From Reticulitermes lucifugus (taxonomy: Eukaryota > Arthropoda > Insecta > Blattodea > Rhinotermitidae), in assembly GCA_026260175.1 (NCBI GenBank), contig JAKCWW010000298.1, forward strand, positions 59,882 to 123,881: 64,000 bases of DNA, written 5' to 3'. Shown piece after piece: positions 1 through 10,800 of this stretch. Below the pieces are notes generated by a model. It did not search any database and was not told the origin of the DNA. It saw only the letters and a program-made list of their open reading frames with translations. Made by a program: the position numbers and the translations under genes. How positions within the stretch are numbered: position 1 is the first letter of the stretch; every line of letters begins with the position of its first letter.

Positions 1-75
1 GGCAACCACGGTGTCTCGAAACGTCCGGAGAATAAGCATTCAGTGACGCAAAGCAACATCTCAGAGGAGCGGAGA
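1..75 (+). mobile_element. 3' half of a hammerhead-bearing repeat, cut by window edge
   Basis: GAAACGTC at 18-25 is the conserved 3' side of the hammerhead-like cores seen elsewhere in the window: G12-A13-A14-A15.1, then C-G-U forming a minimal palindromic stem III, then C17. The following CAGTGACGCAAAGCAACATC is a diverged form of the tail seen after the cores at 18.5 kb and 47.95 kb (CAGTGACACAGCGTCA). The 5' half, including any CUGANGA box, would lie left of the window, so catalytic potential cannot be judged. Family membership is inferred from this shared order of short motifs. Confidence 0.45.
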
Positions 76-1755
76 TTTCGATCACATGTAATGTGTTATC
101 TCTTAAGTATCCTTTTCAAGGGTTACAATGTAATAATTATAAGAGTAATCACTTATAACATTTTTTCTTTCTTTAACCTGAACTTTTTACTGAATCGTGC
201 TAAGAGTAATGCTTTATTATATTCTTTTCAACGTGTCTCTATTCTTCTTTTCATTCATTGTTCCTGTCTGCCTGTACTTGTGCTCTCTCTGTAATCAGCC
301 TAGCGGCTGATTAATAAATATGAAGTACTTTAAAGTAAAATGAAATTATTATCATCATCATCATCATCATCCATGTTGTTGCTTTCACACTTATTCTTAA
401 AATTTACATTAGGCTAATAAGGAATGCGTCGGGCTTTCAAAACCATGTATATATAGAACTACAAGCTATTTTACGTTCATGAAGTGTAGCACATCTATGA
501 AGGTAAATTTGTGTGCACTCTATAAGTGGGTACGGATGTGAAATTGCGGTATAGACCCACTCATTATGAACCTCGTCACTATATGTGGGTGACCCGTTAG
601 ATTCACGATTCCATCGCTTTATCACCGGATGGAGAATCCCCCTGAACTCAACAAGGCTGGGTGGCGCGAAAGTCGGTGTTGACGTTTGGGAGGAGAGACA
701 AACACTTTCTCCTGTCGAAAATCTAACAAAGGCTACGCGGACGTCCAGCCTGCAGCTTAGTCACTATGCTGACAACGCTATTCCGGCTCTGAATTATAGC
801 CAAAGGTCGAGAAAACATTTTACGAGACCACTGTGCAGTTGGATGCGCATAATTTCAGTTTTCATTTTTCGTCTTGCGGTCTTCACTTAAATGAATGTAC
901 TTCAATTGTAGATTCAGTTTTAATGAAAGTAACTCATGTTACATACTATCTATACACACTGCGTAAACTGGGAATTAATTGTTCTGTCTTTTATTTCTTT
1001 AATAACTCACTGCGTCGAAAAATTAAAAGGAAGTTACAGGTATCAATGAGCTACTTGACTTAAACCATCTCTCATATCATAAATTGAAAAAATGAGCCGT
1101 GTTGAAAGGAATTCATGAATTTGATGTAATTAAGAATTTGTATTCTACATATAAGAAATATTTCTCCAGATATATCTAATGTCAAATTTCATCTAAATCC
1201 TTTATTTTTTCTGATAACATTTCCGGACAGAAACTACCTTTATACCACGGGTTCATTTTACGTAAACCTCAAAACAATTATCGCGTTTTAAAACAACATT
1301 CTTTATAGTAATTAATTTTTTGACATAATTTAAGATAATATCGTTTGGAAATTTTCTTCTTCCTGATTATTCTAGGCCCATTAGAAACAATTGATTGCAC
1401 AAGCTAGTATATTTCTGCAATGAAGTAACACTACCACCGATGAATGCGCTGTAATTTTAATAAAGTTCTAATGTGTGGTTCTGGGGATAGAGATATAGCC
1501 AGTGGAACCTCCCTATGCCAGTCTTCTATGAAAATATTTCCTGATTTATATTTCACTGCCCCTTAGTTTCTCATTCTCTGCAAAACCTTAATTGGATACT
1601 GAATGCCCTTAGCGTAAAATGGTGTCACTTTGCATTGCAGTAATTTAAAAAATTGTGTTTTTTTTGCTTCTCACAACTCACTTCCTTCACATTAGTTTTC
1701 TGAAAACACGAACCAGCTCTCCTAAAGTCTATCGTACCAAATATATCAAATACAA
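76..1755. other. AT-rich DNA without a recognisable gene
   Basis: Apart from the ATC microsatellite at 351-371, I see nothing I can name. The reading frame at 585-890 lies in a locally GC-richer patch (about 600-790) but encodes no motif I recognise, so it is not called as a gene. The patch could be an old repeat. Confidence 0.5.
351..371. repeat. (ATC)7 microsatellite
   Basis: Seven uninterrupted ATC units, flanked by ATTATT and CATG. Confidence 0.95.
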
Positions 1756-1895
1756 ATAAAAGCAATCCCTTTAAAGGGCTGGACAGTCCTTGAGGTTTCC
1801 AGGAGGTTGAGACTCCCAGATTTCAAGACAATCGGCACATGAATGTGGTAAGATTATCAGCCCTAAGCACCGGCCATATTTACCCCCCAGGAAAT
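1756..1895 (-). mobile_element. SINE family E, 3' fragment
   Basis: Co-linear with the left part of the complete family E copy at 16164-16464: AAGCAATCCC, then CTTGAGG/CTTAGGG, AGGTTGAG.CTCCCAGATTT, ACAATCGGCACATGAA.GT, and CCGGCC..TTA.CCCCCCAGGAAA. Read on the minus strand this is the SINE's 3' body. The tRNA-like head with A and B boxes is absent, so the copy is 5'-truncated, as is usual for LINE-mobilised elements. Divergence from the 16-kb copy is substantial, so it is an older insertion. No target-site duplication was found. Confidence 0.85.
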
Positions 1896-3120
1896 CTAAT
1901 GCAAGTAGTAGAATTTATTATTGTGCAATTTCAAATTTCGGGAGTTTTGTTACGTTGTATATTAAAGCTTTACCTTTCGGCATATGCGCAAATTTCAACA
2001 ACTATTTTTCTGTTGTGCACATACGACGCAAAAACGTAATAACAAGAAAATTTGTTTAAGATTATTTTTGTGAGTTTACCAATCAAGGATGTTCCAAACA
2101 AACTTTTTAGAAATTAGTGAGGTTTATGAAATTTTGTAAGGATTATTTTTGGAATTAGGCAAGTTTCAAATTTACTTTGCGTAAAGTGCGAGCCAGAAAC
2201 CAATTAATGTGAAAAAACAGAGAAGTTAAATGATTCCAGCCACTTTTGTTTGTATTTAAGTACCAAATATCATTCGTGTCTCTTCAGTAGACTAAAAAAA
2301 TTAACACGCATAACACTTTTGTTATGCCTTCGGTTCTATCCATTGTGAAAGAGAAATTTTAATTTATGATTTACAAAAAATTTCAGAATCCTACATATAA
2401 TATCAGTAGTGACGCGCCGGATCACAAGGTCGCAAGTCTGCTGTGTTGTTACTGCAGGAAATTTAAGTTTTTGGGGTAACACAGAAGGTACAGAGTTCAT
2501 GCAATTTCTGTTAAAATTTGTCATTTGATTCTGATTATCACCAAAAGACGCATAGAAACACATAGACCTCGGTAATCACATAAGATCACTTTGTTTTCTG
2601 AATAAATGAAAACAAACTGTAGAGACTTATGTTGAATCTAACGCGTAATATTTTGTTTCTACGTGGTAGAAATAACGAGAACTTGGAGCAGATGCAATGA
2701 CCTTTCTAGAAATGATTGCTTTTTACTGTTTCATTCCCAGTGCAAGTTTTCCTTCTCTCGTTGATTTAGAAACAAGTAAGAAATTTGTTACTCGCTGTAA
2801 ACCACTTTATGTCATATTTGTTTACAAATGTGTCTCATTTCCTCTGCCTCTTCCAATCAGAGTTCTGACATCTAAATAATTAACTCCCTAATTAAAGGTC
2901 TGAAATATTTGGTAAAATACACAAAAATATATGAATGCATTACAAACAGGCAATTATCAAATTACGCTTTGGACGCAAGTTTCATGTAGCAATTAAATTT
3001 TTAATTGGTCTTGGAATTGTTATTTCTGTTTTTAGTCACCCATTCTATGTAAAAATATGATTCATACAACACGAAGCGGCAGCAATGCAGGTAATACTGT
3101 GATGTTCCCGTGGGGTAGTA
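1896..3120. other. AT-rich DNA, nothing recognised
   Basis: The best reading frames (60-75 codons, for example 2336-2563 minus and 2697-2879 plus) have no recognisable motif and biased AT-rich codons typical of chance frames. Confidence 0.5.
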
Positions 3121-3133
3121 ACTTAATATACTG

Positions 3134-3402
3134 GCCGTGCCATGGCTCAGGCGGTTAGTCGCCGGCCTCTCACCGCGGAGTCCCAGGTTCGATGTGGGAT
3201 TTGTGGTGGACAAAGGGGCACTGAGACAGGTTTTTCTCCGAGTACTTCGGTTTTCCCCTGTCAATTTCATTCCACCGGTGCTCCATTAAAATATAAAAGC
3301 AGAAAAACTTCGTCAACTTCCTCACAGTGTTGTACAATAAGCGTTCAAGGCTGCGGTGCGTCCGTAGCATCTGCTAAGGAGCCGAGCCCTTCAATAAAAA
3401 AA
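3134..3402 (+). mobile_element. SINE family A, copy 1, with target-site duplication
   Basis: A tRNA-derived head begins CCGTGCCATGGCTCAGGCGG. The A-box-like TGGCTCAGGCGG is at 3143-3154 and a B-box-like GGTTCGATGT follows. Compared with the 40.6-kb copy, a short piece after the B box (CCCAGTTCAGTCCA) is deleted. The body is shared with the other copies: GTGGGATTTGTGGTGGACAA, a GACAGGTTTTTC(C)CCGAGTAC motif, and TTTCATTCCACCGGTGCTCC. It ends with a short oligo-A. Flanks ACTTAATATACTG (3121-3133) and ACTTAAAATACTG (3403-3415) form a 12/13 duplication. That proves retroposition and fixes the boundaries. Confidence 0.93.
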
Positions 3403-3415
3403 ACTTAAAATACTG

Positions 3416-6400
3416 CAGAAGGTAGGCCTACTAAAGTACAGAATTGGTTAAATTTTGTTATACCTAAAACAGTGCCTACGAGCACCACATTAAACGCAAG
3501 ATTTGTTGAAATGTTTTAAAACCTCCGAAACAGACAGTCATAGCTGACATAATGAAGCAGCCATAACTGTCTCCATGGAGTGTAGTCCGACTTGAAAATC
3601 TCACTGTTGCTCTGCTGATCACGAAATGTCCCGCTTCTTTTTTAACACTTGAAGCTGTCTGTCGTGCTTACAGAAGCCCACCTCTGCATCACACTCTGAG
3701 ACACTTTATCCCTGTCCACAAAATTACACCCAATAAGTATTTAATATTACCCTCCCTTCTATATCTAGGCGTCGCAAGTGGAAGTTCTTTTGAGGTTTCC
3801 TAGATAAAATTTGATAAACCCTCTTAGCCTAATCCCTTCTATCATTATAAATATCCCACCCACCTCCTTTACGTAATAATTATGGAAGGGACTTAAAAGT
3901 AATACTGTTTTGCAGGTGTTCAGTCATACAAAAGGCAATGTGACTTCCAAGTTACTGCAATTATTGCTTATACAGGGAACTTTAAGCCAGCTAAAATGCA
4001 TTTTTATGAAAATTAATATATGTGTGTAGAGCACCGGATAATATAAGACTTAGAGAATGGAAAAATGAATACTTCCCACATTTGTGCAGCCTCTTACAGC
4101 GACACGTGTCATCCCCTAAGTAGACCTACTCTTCTTCATTCTAATACGGGAAACCCCGTTTCGGCTTTCAGAAATTTAAGAACGGCTTATGTGACACTTT
4201 TGTGAGAAAACAGGTCTTAAAAGTAGTTACAAAAAATAAGTCGTTTTATGCAAGTAGACACCTGTTATATCAGTGATTAAATAATCTATTAGTAGGTAGT
4301 ACTTTTTCACTACAGGAAAAGAAACATTACTTTTGAAACGAAACGTCTTTAGGAACGTAATTTTTGCCTTATTTGATGTTACGTATAAAATAAGACTCTG
4401 TCTAATTAAATATCTATTGCTGTGATTTTAGCGTATTTATGAAAATTAATTCATTTCTGTTAATTTGACTTCATTCTTGCCAAAATTTACAAACGTGCAG
4501 TAGCCTATTTATTATACCGGATATCAATTATTATGAACAAAAGAGCCGAAAGTGGAAAAGTTACCCACACAAAAACAAAGTTACATAAAACCTTTAGTAT
4601 GTTCTTTTTTTGCTGTGACGATAAGGGGCGCGGAATTTTTTCTTAGTGTGCAGAAGATTCTGCACATCTTAAAGCTGTAGTAGTTTACAATCAATCTGTT
4701 TTTATTCATTGGTTATGACGCCTGTTGTAATGGGAGTTTCCGTGAAGGCCCGTAATAAAGATTGACCTCATTCTTCAAACTCTTCAAAAAACCTGTGAAA
4801 CTACACAACAAAATAAATGTAACGCAGATATGACCGCTCAAATGTGTCCTGACAAAATTGTTTGTATTTCGATCAGCTACATAATCTTCAACCTATTCAC
4901 CAAAATATCGTACAGCAGACAATGTGCAATATGACATGATTCTCGTGCAATAATACAGTTGTTTTCCATTTAACTCATATTTTACTTAAGAAATTAAACA
5001 TTTATTTAGCAAAAATCCTAACTTCGCGCAATACGGAACTCCTCCTCATTAAACCGAACTTCACAGCCTCTACAAGCATCATTGCAGCGGCCACAGCCTC
5101 TTACGTCTGGGAAACGCAATTTGTGAATTCCTGTTTAATGATGCGTGTGCGATGAGTGCCCCAGTCATTGCCCTGTCCGGTTCGCCATCGGACATCTAAC
5201 GACTGTGGTAGTGTTACGGGTCATTTCATCGGAAATATTTAAGAAAAGGGAAAATATTTTGGTCTGTGTTCGGAACAAACGTTTATCCTGAACTGTGGTC
5301 ATGTTCGGAGTAAGATCAGGAAACACATAAAATTTATTTCAACAAAGTATTTCTTTCGAAGTCATTGGCTTCAAGGGCATGTTTGAATTCCGGCATGCCA
5401 GCCGAATGGAAAGTCGTTGATAAATGAAAGTAGAATTTGGTAACTATTCTCGATTTCTTATGGATATTTTGTAGATTTATCTGTGATAAGATATGATGTG
5501 TGTTTTCATGTACAATAATATCTAAGTATTTGATGAAGTGTCACCAAATTCTCTAAATATGTGGGTCGAGGTATCGTCAACTTATCTACCGAAAATTACT
5601 GAGTTTCCAATTAAATCTTACGTTTTCAATTCAGCTTGTTTGAGTAGATATGCTTTGGGTGAATTGGCAGTGAAAGTCGTTATAATAGCGAAAAAGCAGA
5701 AGGAAGAAAGCCTAAATAAGGTTCAGATCCACAGTCTGCCTATCACAATCTACACTTGTTACAACCCAACGAAATTTTTAAATAATGTTCTCTGTACATT
5801 AGGAACTTCTTCTCTATAAAGAGACATGCATGTCACCTGTAAAAAATACTGCTCAGACACAATCAACTAGGCTTTCTCTTTGTTGGCCTGGGATTATTTT
5901 CTTCTCAAAAAGTATAATGGCAGCACACAAGACCAAATTCTTCGTCTTCCACAATATTGTCTTCTGATTTTCCTCATATAAATATCTGTAACTGGAGCAA
6001 AATAAATCGTGAATAATCTGTCAGATGTTACACTTGGGATATTTCAAACCACGCTGATCGGCGTACATGTTAAAAGACTCCTCCGAAATATCTTTAAGAG
6101 ACATCTGTTTTAACAAGTTACATAGGGGACAAAAATTTGTCCGGTTTTCTGAATGGAATAACAGCTTAAATTTACGTACCGAATTATGAAAAACTTGTTC
6201 CGTTGACTTGTATCATCGGCCGACACTCTCTTTCCCAAACACATTCATTCTATGTTCTTTGCTGAATGTGAAATTTCAAATTTTAAACTCATAAATGTAA
6301 ACAGGCGAAATTACAGTTTTGTGTGCTTTAAACTCCAATATTTAAATAGCGTAGGGAAAGACAAAAAATTGGCACTGAGACTTTCTAAGAACCTACAGCC

Positions 6401-6605
6401 TTAATCATTCTTGTATATTTTTCCAATGTGTTTTACTTTCCATCCCATCAGAACCCAAACTAATTAACAGTATTGAAGATTTCTGAATACATTCATAACC
6501 TAGGAGAATATAATTTTCAAAAACAACACTGTGATAACCTCAAAAACATAAGTAGCGGTATTGTTGCTGCAGCCTCAGATGTTCCGCTTTCGTCTTTTTA
6601 TTTAT
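3416..6605. other. AT-rich DNA, nothing recognised
   Basis: A patch at about 5040-5230 is noticeably richer in G+C than its surroundings but gives no long frame and no motif I know. The frame 5538-5819 (93 codons) has no recognisable domain. Confidence 0.45.
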
Positions 6606-6609
6606 GACA

Positions 6610-6745
6610 CTATTGAAGTAACAACTACGGAATGATGGGACTTCCTATGGGTAAATACTCATGCCAAGTTTCATGAAGATCTGTCTGCTGTCTTAAAAGT
6701 AGTATTGGACCCCACACACACAGAAGAATAAAGAGATCTTGGTTA
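6610..6745 (+). mobile_element. Possible 3' tail of a non-LTR retrotransposon
   Basis: The stretch CCTATGGGTAAATACTCATG, then CCAAGTTTCATGAAGATCTG, then ACACACACAGAAGAATAAA resembles the 3' end of invertebrate LINEs, where a 'phe-his-glu-asp' style tail (AAGTTTCATGAAGATCTG) precedes a simple repeat and the A-rich end. No reverse-transcriptase reading frame is visible upstream. The call rests only on remembered similarity of this short segment. Confidence 0.3.
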
Positions 6746-7289
6746 CCTCATAAATCTACATATTTCTAATTTGAAAGGGAACTGTGCTAAAAACGTAAAT
6801 TAATGAATACTTGCCTAAATGGGGAGGCATATATGCCTAAAAAATCATTTAATTTTTTGTTATGTAATGTGTCTTGAGTTTGTTAAGTGTTTCCACATGT
6901 AAAAGTTTCAGAAATATTGTGTCGTGGCTCCAGGTATCTGGCACATTCTGTATACTGTGCTTATTACAATGACAATTCGGTATTATCTTTCATAAGTTAA
7001 CAAGTCAGATGTCGCAACACTGAGGTATGTGTTATGTGAACACGCTAACAGCAACGGGTATTACTGTGAATGTCCTTGGGTCGCCCCATTATATTTTATC
7101 AAAACACAAAGACAGCCACGCAACACATATCTACACGATGACTGTGGTATATGTAATTCATGTTAAGAGATGATGGCAGCACGCTTAAAGCTGAGCTGAG
7201 CTGACCAACAGCGCTCAGGAAGCGATTATTTCGATGGTGAAAACTTGGCCGTTGTAAAGGGAACACAATAACATTTTTTTTCATGTTTC

Positions 7290-7525
7290 GGCATCCCCTA
7301 GTGGGCCAGGGCCTCCTCATTTTCGAGGCTTCGCGATCACAATCAGACACACCACACTCCGTAGGACTCCTCTGGACGACTGATCAGCCCAACACAGGGG
7401 CCTCTACCTGAAAACGCACAACATTCACAAGAGATATCCGTGCCCCGGCGGGATTCGAACCCTCAATTCCAGTAGACGAGCGGCCGCAGACCCATAACTT
7501 AGACCGCGCAGCCACTGGGGTCGAC
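7290..7525 (-). mobile_element. SINE family B, copy 1
   Basis: On the minus strand the head reads CCCAGTGGCTGCGCGGTCTA, with an A-box TGGCTGCGCGG and a perfect B box GGGTTCGAATCCC (7450-7462 on the plus strand as GGGATTCGAACCC). The spacing of about 50-60 bases is longer than in a functional tRNA, and no acceptor stem closes, so this is a tRNA-derived SINE and not a tRNA gene. The body (GAGGAGTCCTAC, CGAAGCCTCGA, GGCCCACTAGGGG) matches the copy at 34063-34319. The T-rich run at 7273-7280 may be the tail. No duplication was identified. Confidence 0.9.
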
Positions 7526-7747
7526 CAGTATCATTAACGGTACTTGAATTATTAGATCTTGGAGACGTTCGTATAAACAATGACGACTTTTATACAGACC
7601 GACATATTTCGATCCAACCATCATTATCGATAGCGTTGCTTTATAAAAAGAAATAAGCTACTGCAAGACGAGATTTGAGGTTATCACAGCGGTATTACTA
7701 AAGAAGACGTAGGTCCCTAAGATGTGACTGTGTCATTGGGCGAGTAG

Positions 7748-7793
7748 TTACCGGCACTTCGAAGGATGGTAGTGCCTTCATCTTCAGGGTCAA
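7748..7793 (-). ncRNA. Hammerhead-ribozyme-like motif (decayed)
   Basis: Minus-strand order: stem I strand TTGACC; core CTGAAGA (7781-7787, fits CUGANGA with N7=A); an extra U; stem II GAAGG/CCTTC with a 9-nt loop; GAAG where GAAA is expected; then GTGCC and stem I partner GGTAA. The final core A is changed to G and stem III is disturbed, so activity is unlikely. The arrangement is still that of a minimal type I hammerhead. Confidence 0.5.
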
Positions 7794-7796
7794 GAA

Positions 7797-7843
7797 ATTC
7801 CTAAGGAAGAAGGCCCCACGATCCTTCGAAACGTCGGGAACCT
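7797..7843 (+). ncRNA. Hammerhead-ribozyme-like motif (near-complete 3' side)
   Basis: Plus-strand order: core CTAAGGA (7801-7807, one mismatch to CUGANGA, G5 to A); one extra base; stem II GAAGG (7809-7813)/CCTTC (7823-7827); GAAAC (7828-7832); GTC giving the palindromic ACGU stem III and C17; then GGGAA, which pairs imperfectly with the upstream TTCC. The loss of G5 should abolish cleavage. It mirrors the minus-strand unit at 7748-7793. Confidence 0.5.
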
Positions 7844-7880
7844 CTTACCCAAGAAAACAACGTCATATCTCAGAAGACCT

Positions 7881-10800
7881 GCACCTGAAGTCATTGAAAG
7901 TTTCACATTATGAAAGTAGCGCTGCTTTCAGTTACGCCTAAATAAAGTCGCATTTATGATAGTTTCAATACAAATATTTGAAGAAATTTCTGTCACTGAT
8001 ATTATGATTTCTGTTAGTAAGTATGTACAGCAGAGCTTGGGTTCAGAACCCGACCGAAGGGAAATTCATGTATTCAAAACAACTCAACATTTATACCTGT
8101 CATGAACGGGTATATACAGTCCACAAGTCCACAACCACACACTCTGCTTCCTTTAATATCTGCGTTCATATCGTTGTTCCATTTATTTCCAGGTCTTCAA
8201 TTCAGGTTGAGTCCAAAATTTTGTATTTTCCATCTGTCCCATGCCGACTACCTACCCAGCTACGCCATAGTTATGGATGTGATTATCCTAGTAGGCCTAA
8301 CAGTATGTGATATTAATGTAGTTAAATCGAAATGTTACAGCTCTGAATTCTGCATTGTGGTTACAGAATAATAACTACAACAAACAGATATCTTTCCTGA
8401 AAATTATTTCCAAAGTTACTCAGTGATTTTCGTCAAACAAACCAATGTGTAACATTTGCACATCTTAAGATTTGTAAATAGTAAGATGTTAGAGATTGGC
8501 TTGTGTTTGGCGAGAACATTTGATAAATCTTATTAGACGATCCACAACATATGTTAATTGTTGTTGTCCTTTATTGGAAGGCACTCTCTTCTAAGAAAAT
8601 TAAGGAAATGTGATACAGGCCTTTCTTCTCTAACATTCTGTTGACAAGAAAGAAAACAGTAAATAGTTTATACGAAAATATTTAAATCACAAGAAATACA
8701 CATTGGGAACGAATAAATAATTCAAGAACCGGAGGTACTTGGGTTTTGTCACTGCTGATTTTGGTGGAAATTTTAAAGACCGTTTCAAGTTAAAAAATGA
8801 CATACCTATATAAAACTTATACAAACATGTTTTAATATTACTAAGAGGGACCAATAAACTCTGAAATGCAAAACATTAAAATCCCCTAGCAAAATATATT
8901 TGCTGTTTTAACCTCAAAAAGTTATAGCAATTCCTTGCTAAACGTCGATCAGTTTCTACCAGACTACATAATGTGACATTCCAGAAAACAGTACAGTAAA
9001 TATTCACCGCAATGAGAACTTCGAAAGTTTTACAGTCACCTGTCTATAGAAGACAGATTTCATGTGGTATTTCTGGTGTCACAACCTTGTGTGATAGACA
9101 GTAAAACTAGGGCCTCAATGAATCTCCACGCTCGCAAAGCTTAGAATCTGTATAAATGCTCCGAAATAAAAACTCTACGTCAAACATAGAATGCAAATAA
9201 ACACAGAGAAAATTAAAAATAGTATATTCATATCTCATCAGCAGAATGTAGGGCAAAGTCATAACACGGAAACAGCTAATAAATCCGCTGTAAATGTGGC
9301 GAAGTTCAAGCACTCGGGAACAACTGTAACGCACAAAAATGATATTCATAACGAAATTAAGGGCACAACATTTTCCAGATTTGCTTCCTACTTTTCATTT
9401 AAACACATTTTTACACTCCGGCATCGTATATACTCGTAGAAACATGAAAGCTAGAATCCACAATTTTATAGTTGTAAACATAGGCTGCAAACATAACTCA
9501 CATTACATACGTAATATTTATGTACGCAGTTTTAATAGGGAAACAGTAAGAGAAGGTTTTAATTTCTAGACCTTGATGTAAATTAGGAAGCAATATGAAC
9601 AGGTTTCATACAGATGTATAAAAACACATGGATTAGATTAAACTGATTCAGATCAAAATCGAGTTACGATCTATTGTGACCACGGTAACGAACATCTGTG
9701 CTCTCATAAGTGAAATGCACTTCATGACCAGCTGAGCAGACTAAACTTAGTAGCAACGTACCCTGTTATATAAATGTGAATTTTGAAAGATTAGAGTCTC
9801 CATGCTAGAGTCGTCTAAATTTCCGCTAGCTTACATGTCTACAGGGACGTTGATATAAGCTACAAACCTCTAAGTTTCCTAGAGCCTGCTTACATGATGC
9901 GTAGCACGATTATCGTAGAGATTATAACTCCAACGTCATTAGCAAGGAGGGAATTTTAAGCATCAATTAACACGTGCATTACCATAGTATATGTTTCATT
10001 AATATCCAAACCAATGGACGATGTAACTTCCTGCTTCCTCCCTGGTACATGACATATTAGAGTTTACGCCACATTACTTTCCACCTATTGTGTTTACATA
10101 CAGATTTATCATTTCTGCTAAGAAAATGAGGTAAAATAATTTTGAAATATACTTACTTGACGAAATAGTACTTGTGGTTTTCAGCAGTTACAATCGGAGA
10201 TTAAGGAAAACTCACTTACTGTTAAGAATAAAAGGAGATATATGAGCTCTGTGGGAAGTTTCGAAACACTTGAAACCGTTGTCACAAATGTGTTTCTGCT
10301 TGTCCTTACACTCTATTTAGATGTAGTATGTAAATATTTTAATTCAAATAAAACACGCAAATAAAGTAGATCCCATACGGTACGTACTTAGAGGCGTACA
10401 AATTGTTGGTTTCTTTCATTTTGAACATATTACAGACCAAGTAATAGAAAGTTATGATTTCATTAACAATAAATTTATATGAAATAGCAATTTAGTTTTC
10501 TTCTTCTTTCTTTTTGCCTAAATCTTTTACTCCGTCTCCTTCGCCTTATTCCATTTCTCTATTTTCCTGCTTTATTTTCCACCGTCCTTCTCCTTTCAGT
10601 CTTTCAGGCCACGTCTCCGGCTTTGTCCCCCAATGAGAAGAGTATTGCTTTCTTGCGATGATACGCCATGTAGCCGTTCAGAAGCTTACAAACGTTTAAG
10701 AGGCATCTAAAGCGTCCATCTCAGCTGTTAGAAGAGTACAGATATCCCTGTCCCGTTATCCCATCTTGTCCACCCTTTCTTTTGCTCACCCTGAAAATAG

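Larger units (their letters stand above)
7711..7880. mobile_element. Foldback element with two divergent hammerhead-like cores
   Basis: The outer arms AGGTCCCTAAGATGTGACTG... (7711-7752) and ...GTCATATCTCAGAAGACCT (7837-7880) are imperfect inverted repeats. Between them lie two hammerhead-like units facing away from each other, minus strand on the left and plus strand on the right. Each arm is therefore a related copy of the same 3' half-element. Total length is about 170 bp with no coding capacity. The right arm tail (TTACCCAAGAAAACAACGTCATATCTCAGAAGACC) resembles the tails at 18.5 kb and 47.95 kb. A MITE-like or Penelope-derived foldback origin is inferred. Confidence 0.7.

Noticed and set aside
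3142-3408. Open frame beginning MAQAVSRRP... (also at 40618-40842)
   Set aside because: It is the translation of SINE family A; the 'AQAVSRR' peptide is the tRNA-like head. Both copies have target-site duplications at the DNA level.
7440-7525. tRNA gene on the minus strand (perfect B box)
   Set aside because: The A-to-B spacing is too long, no acceptor stem closes, and the rest matches the second SINE B copy, so it is a SINE head.
9020-9110. Hammerhead-like GTCACCTGTCTATAGAAGACAG hairpin
   Set aside because: CTGTCTATAGAAGACAG is a small hairpin without either conserved core box.
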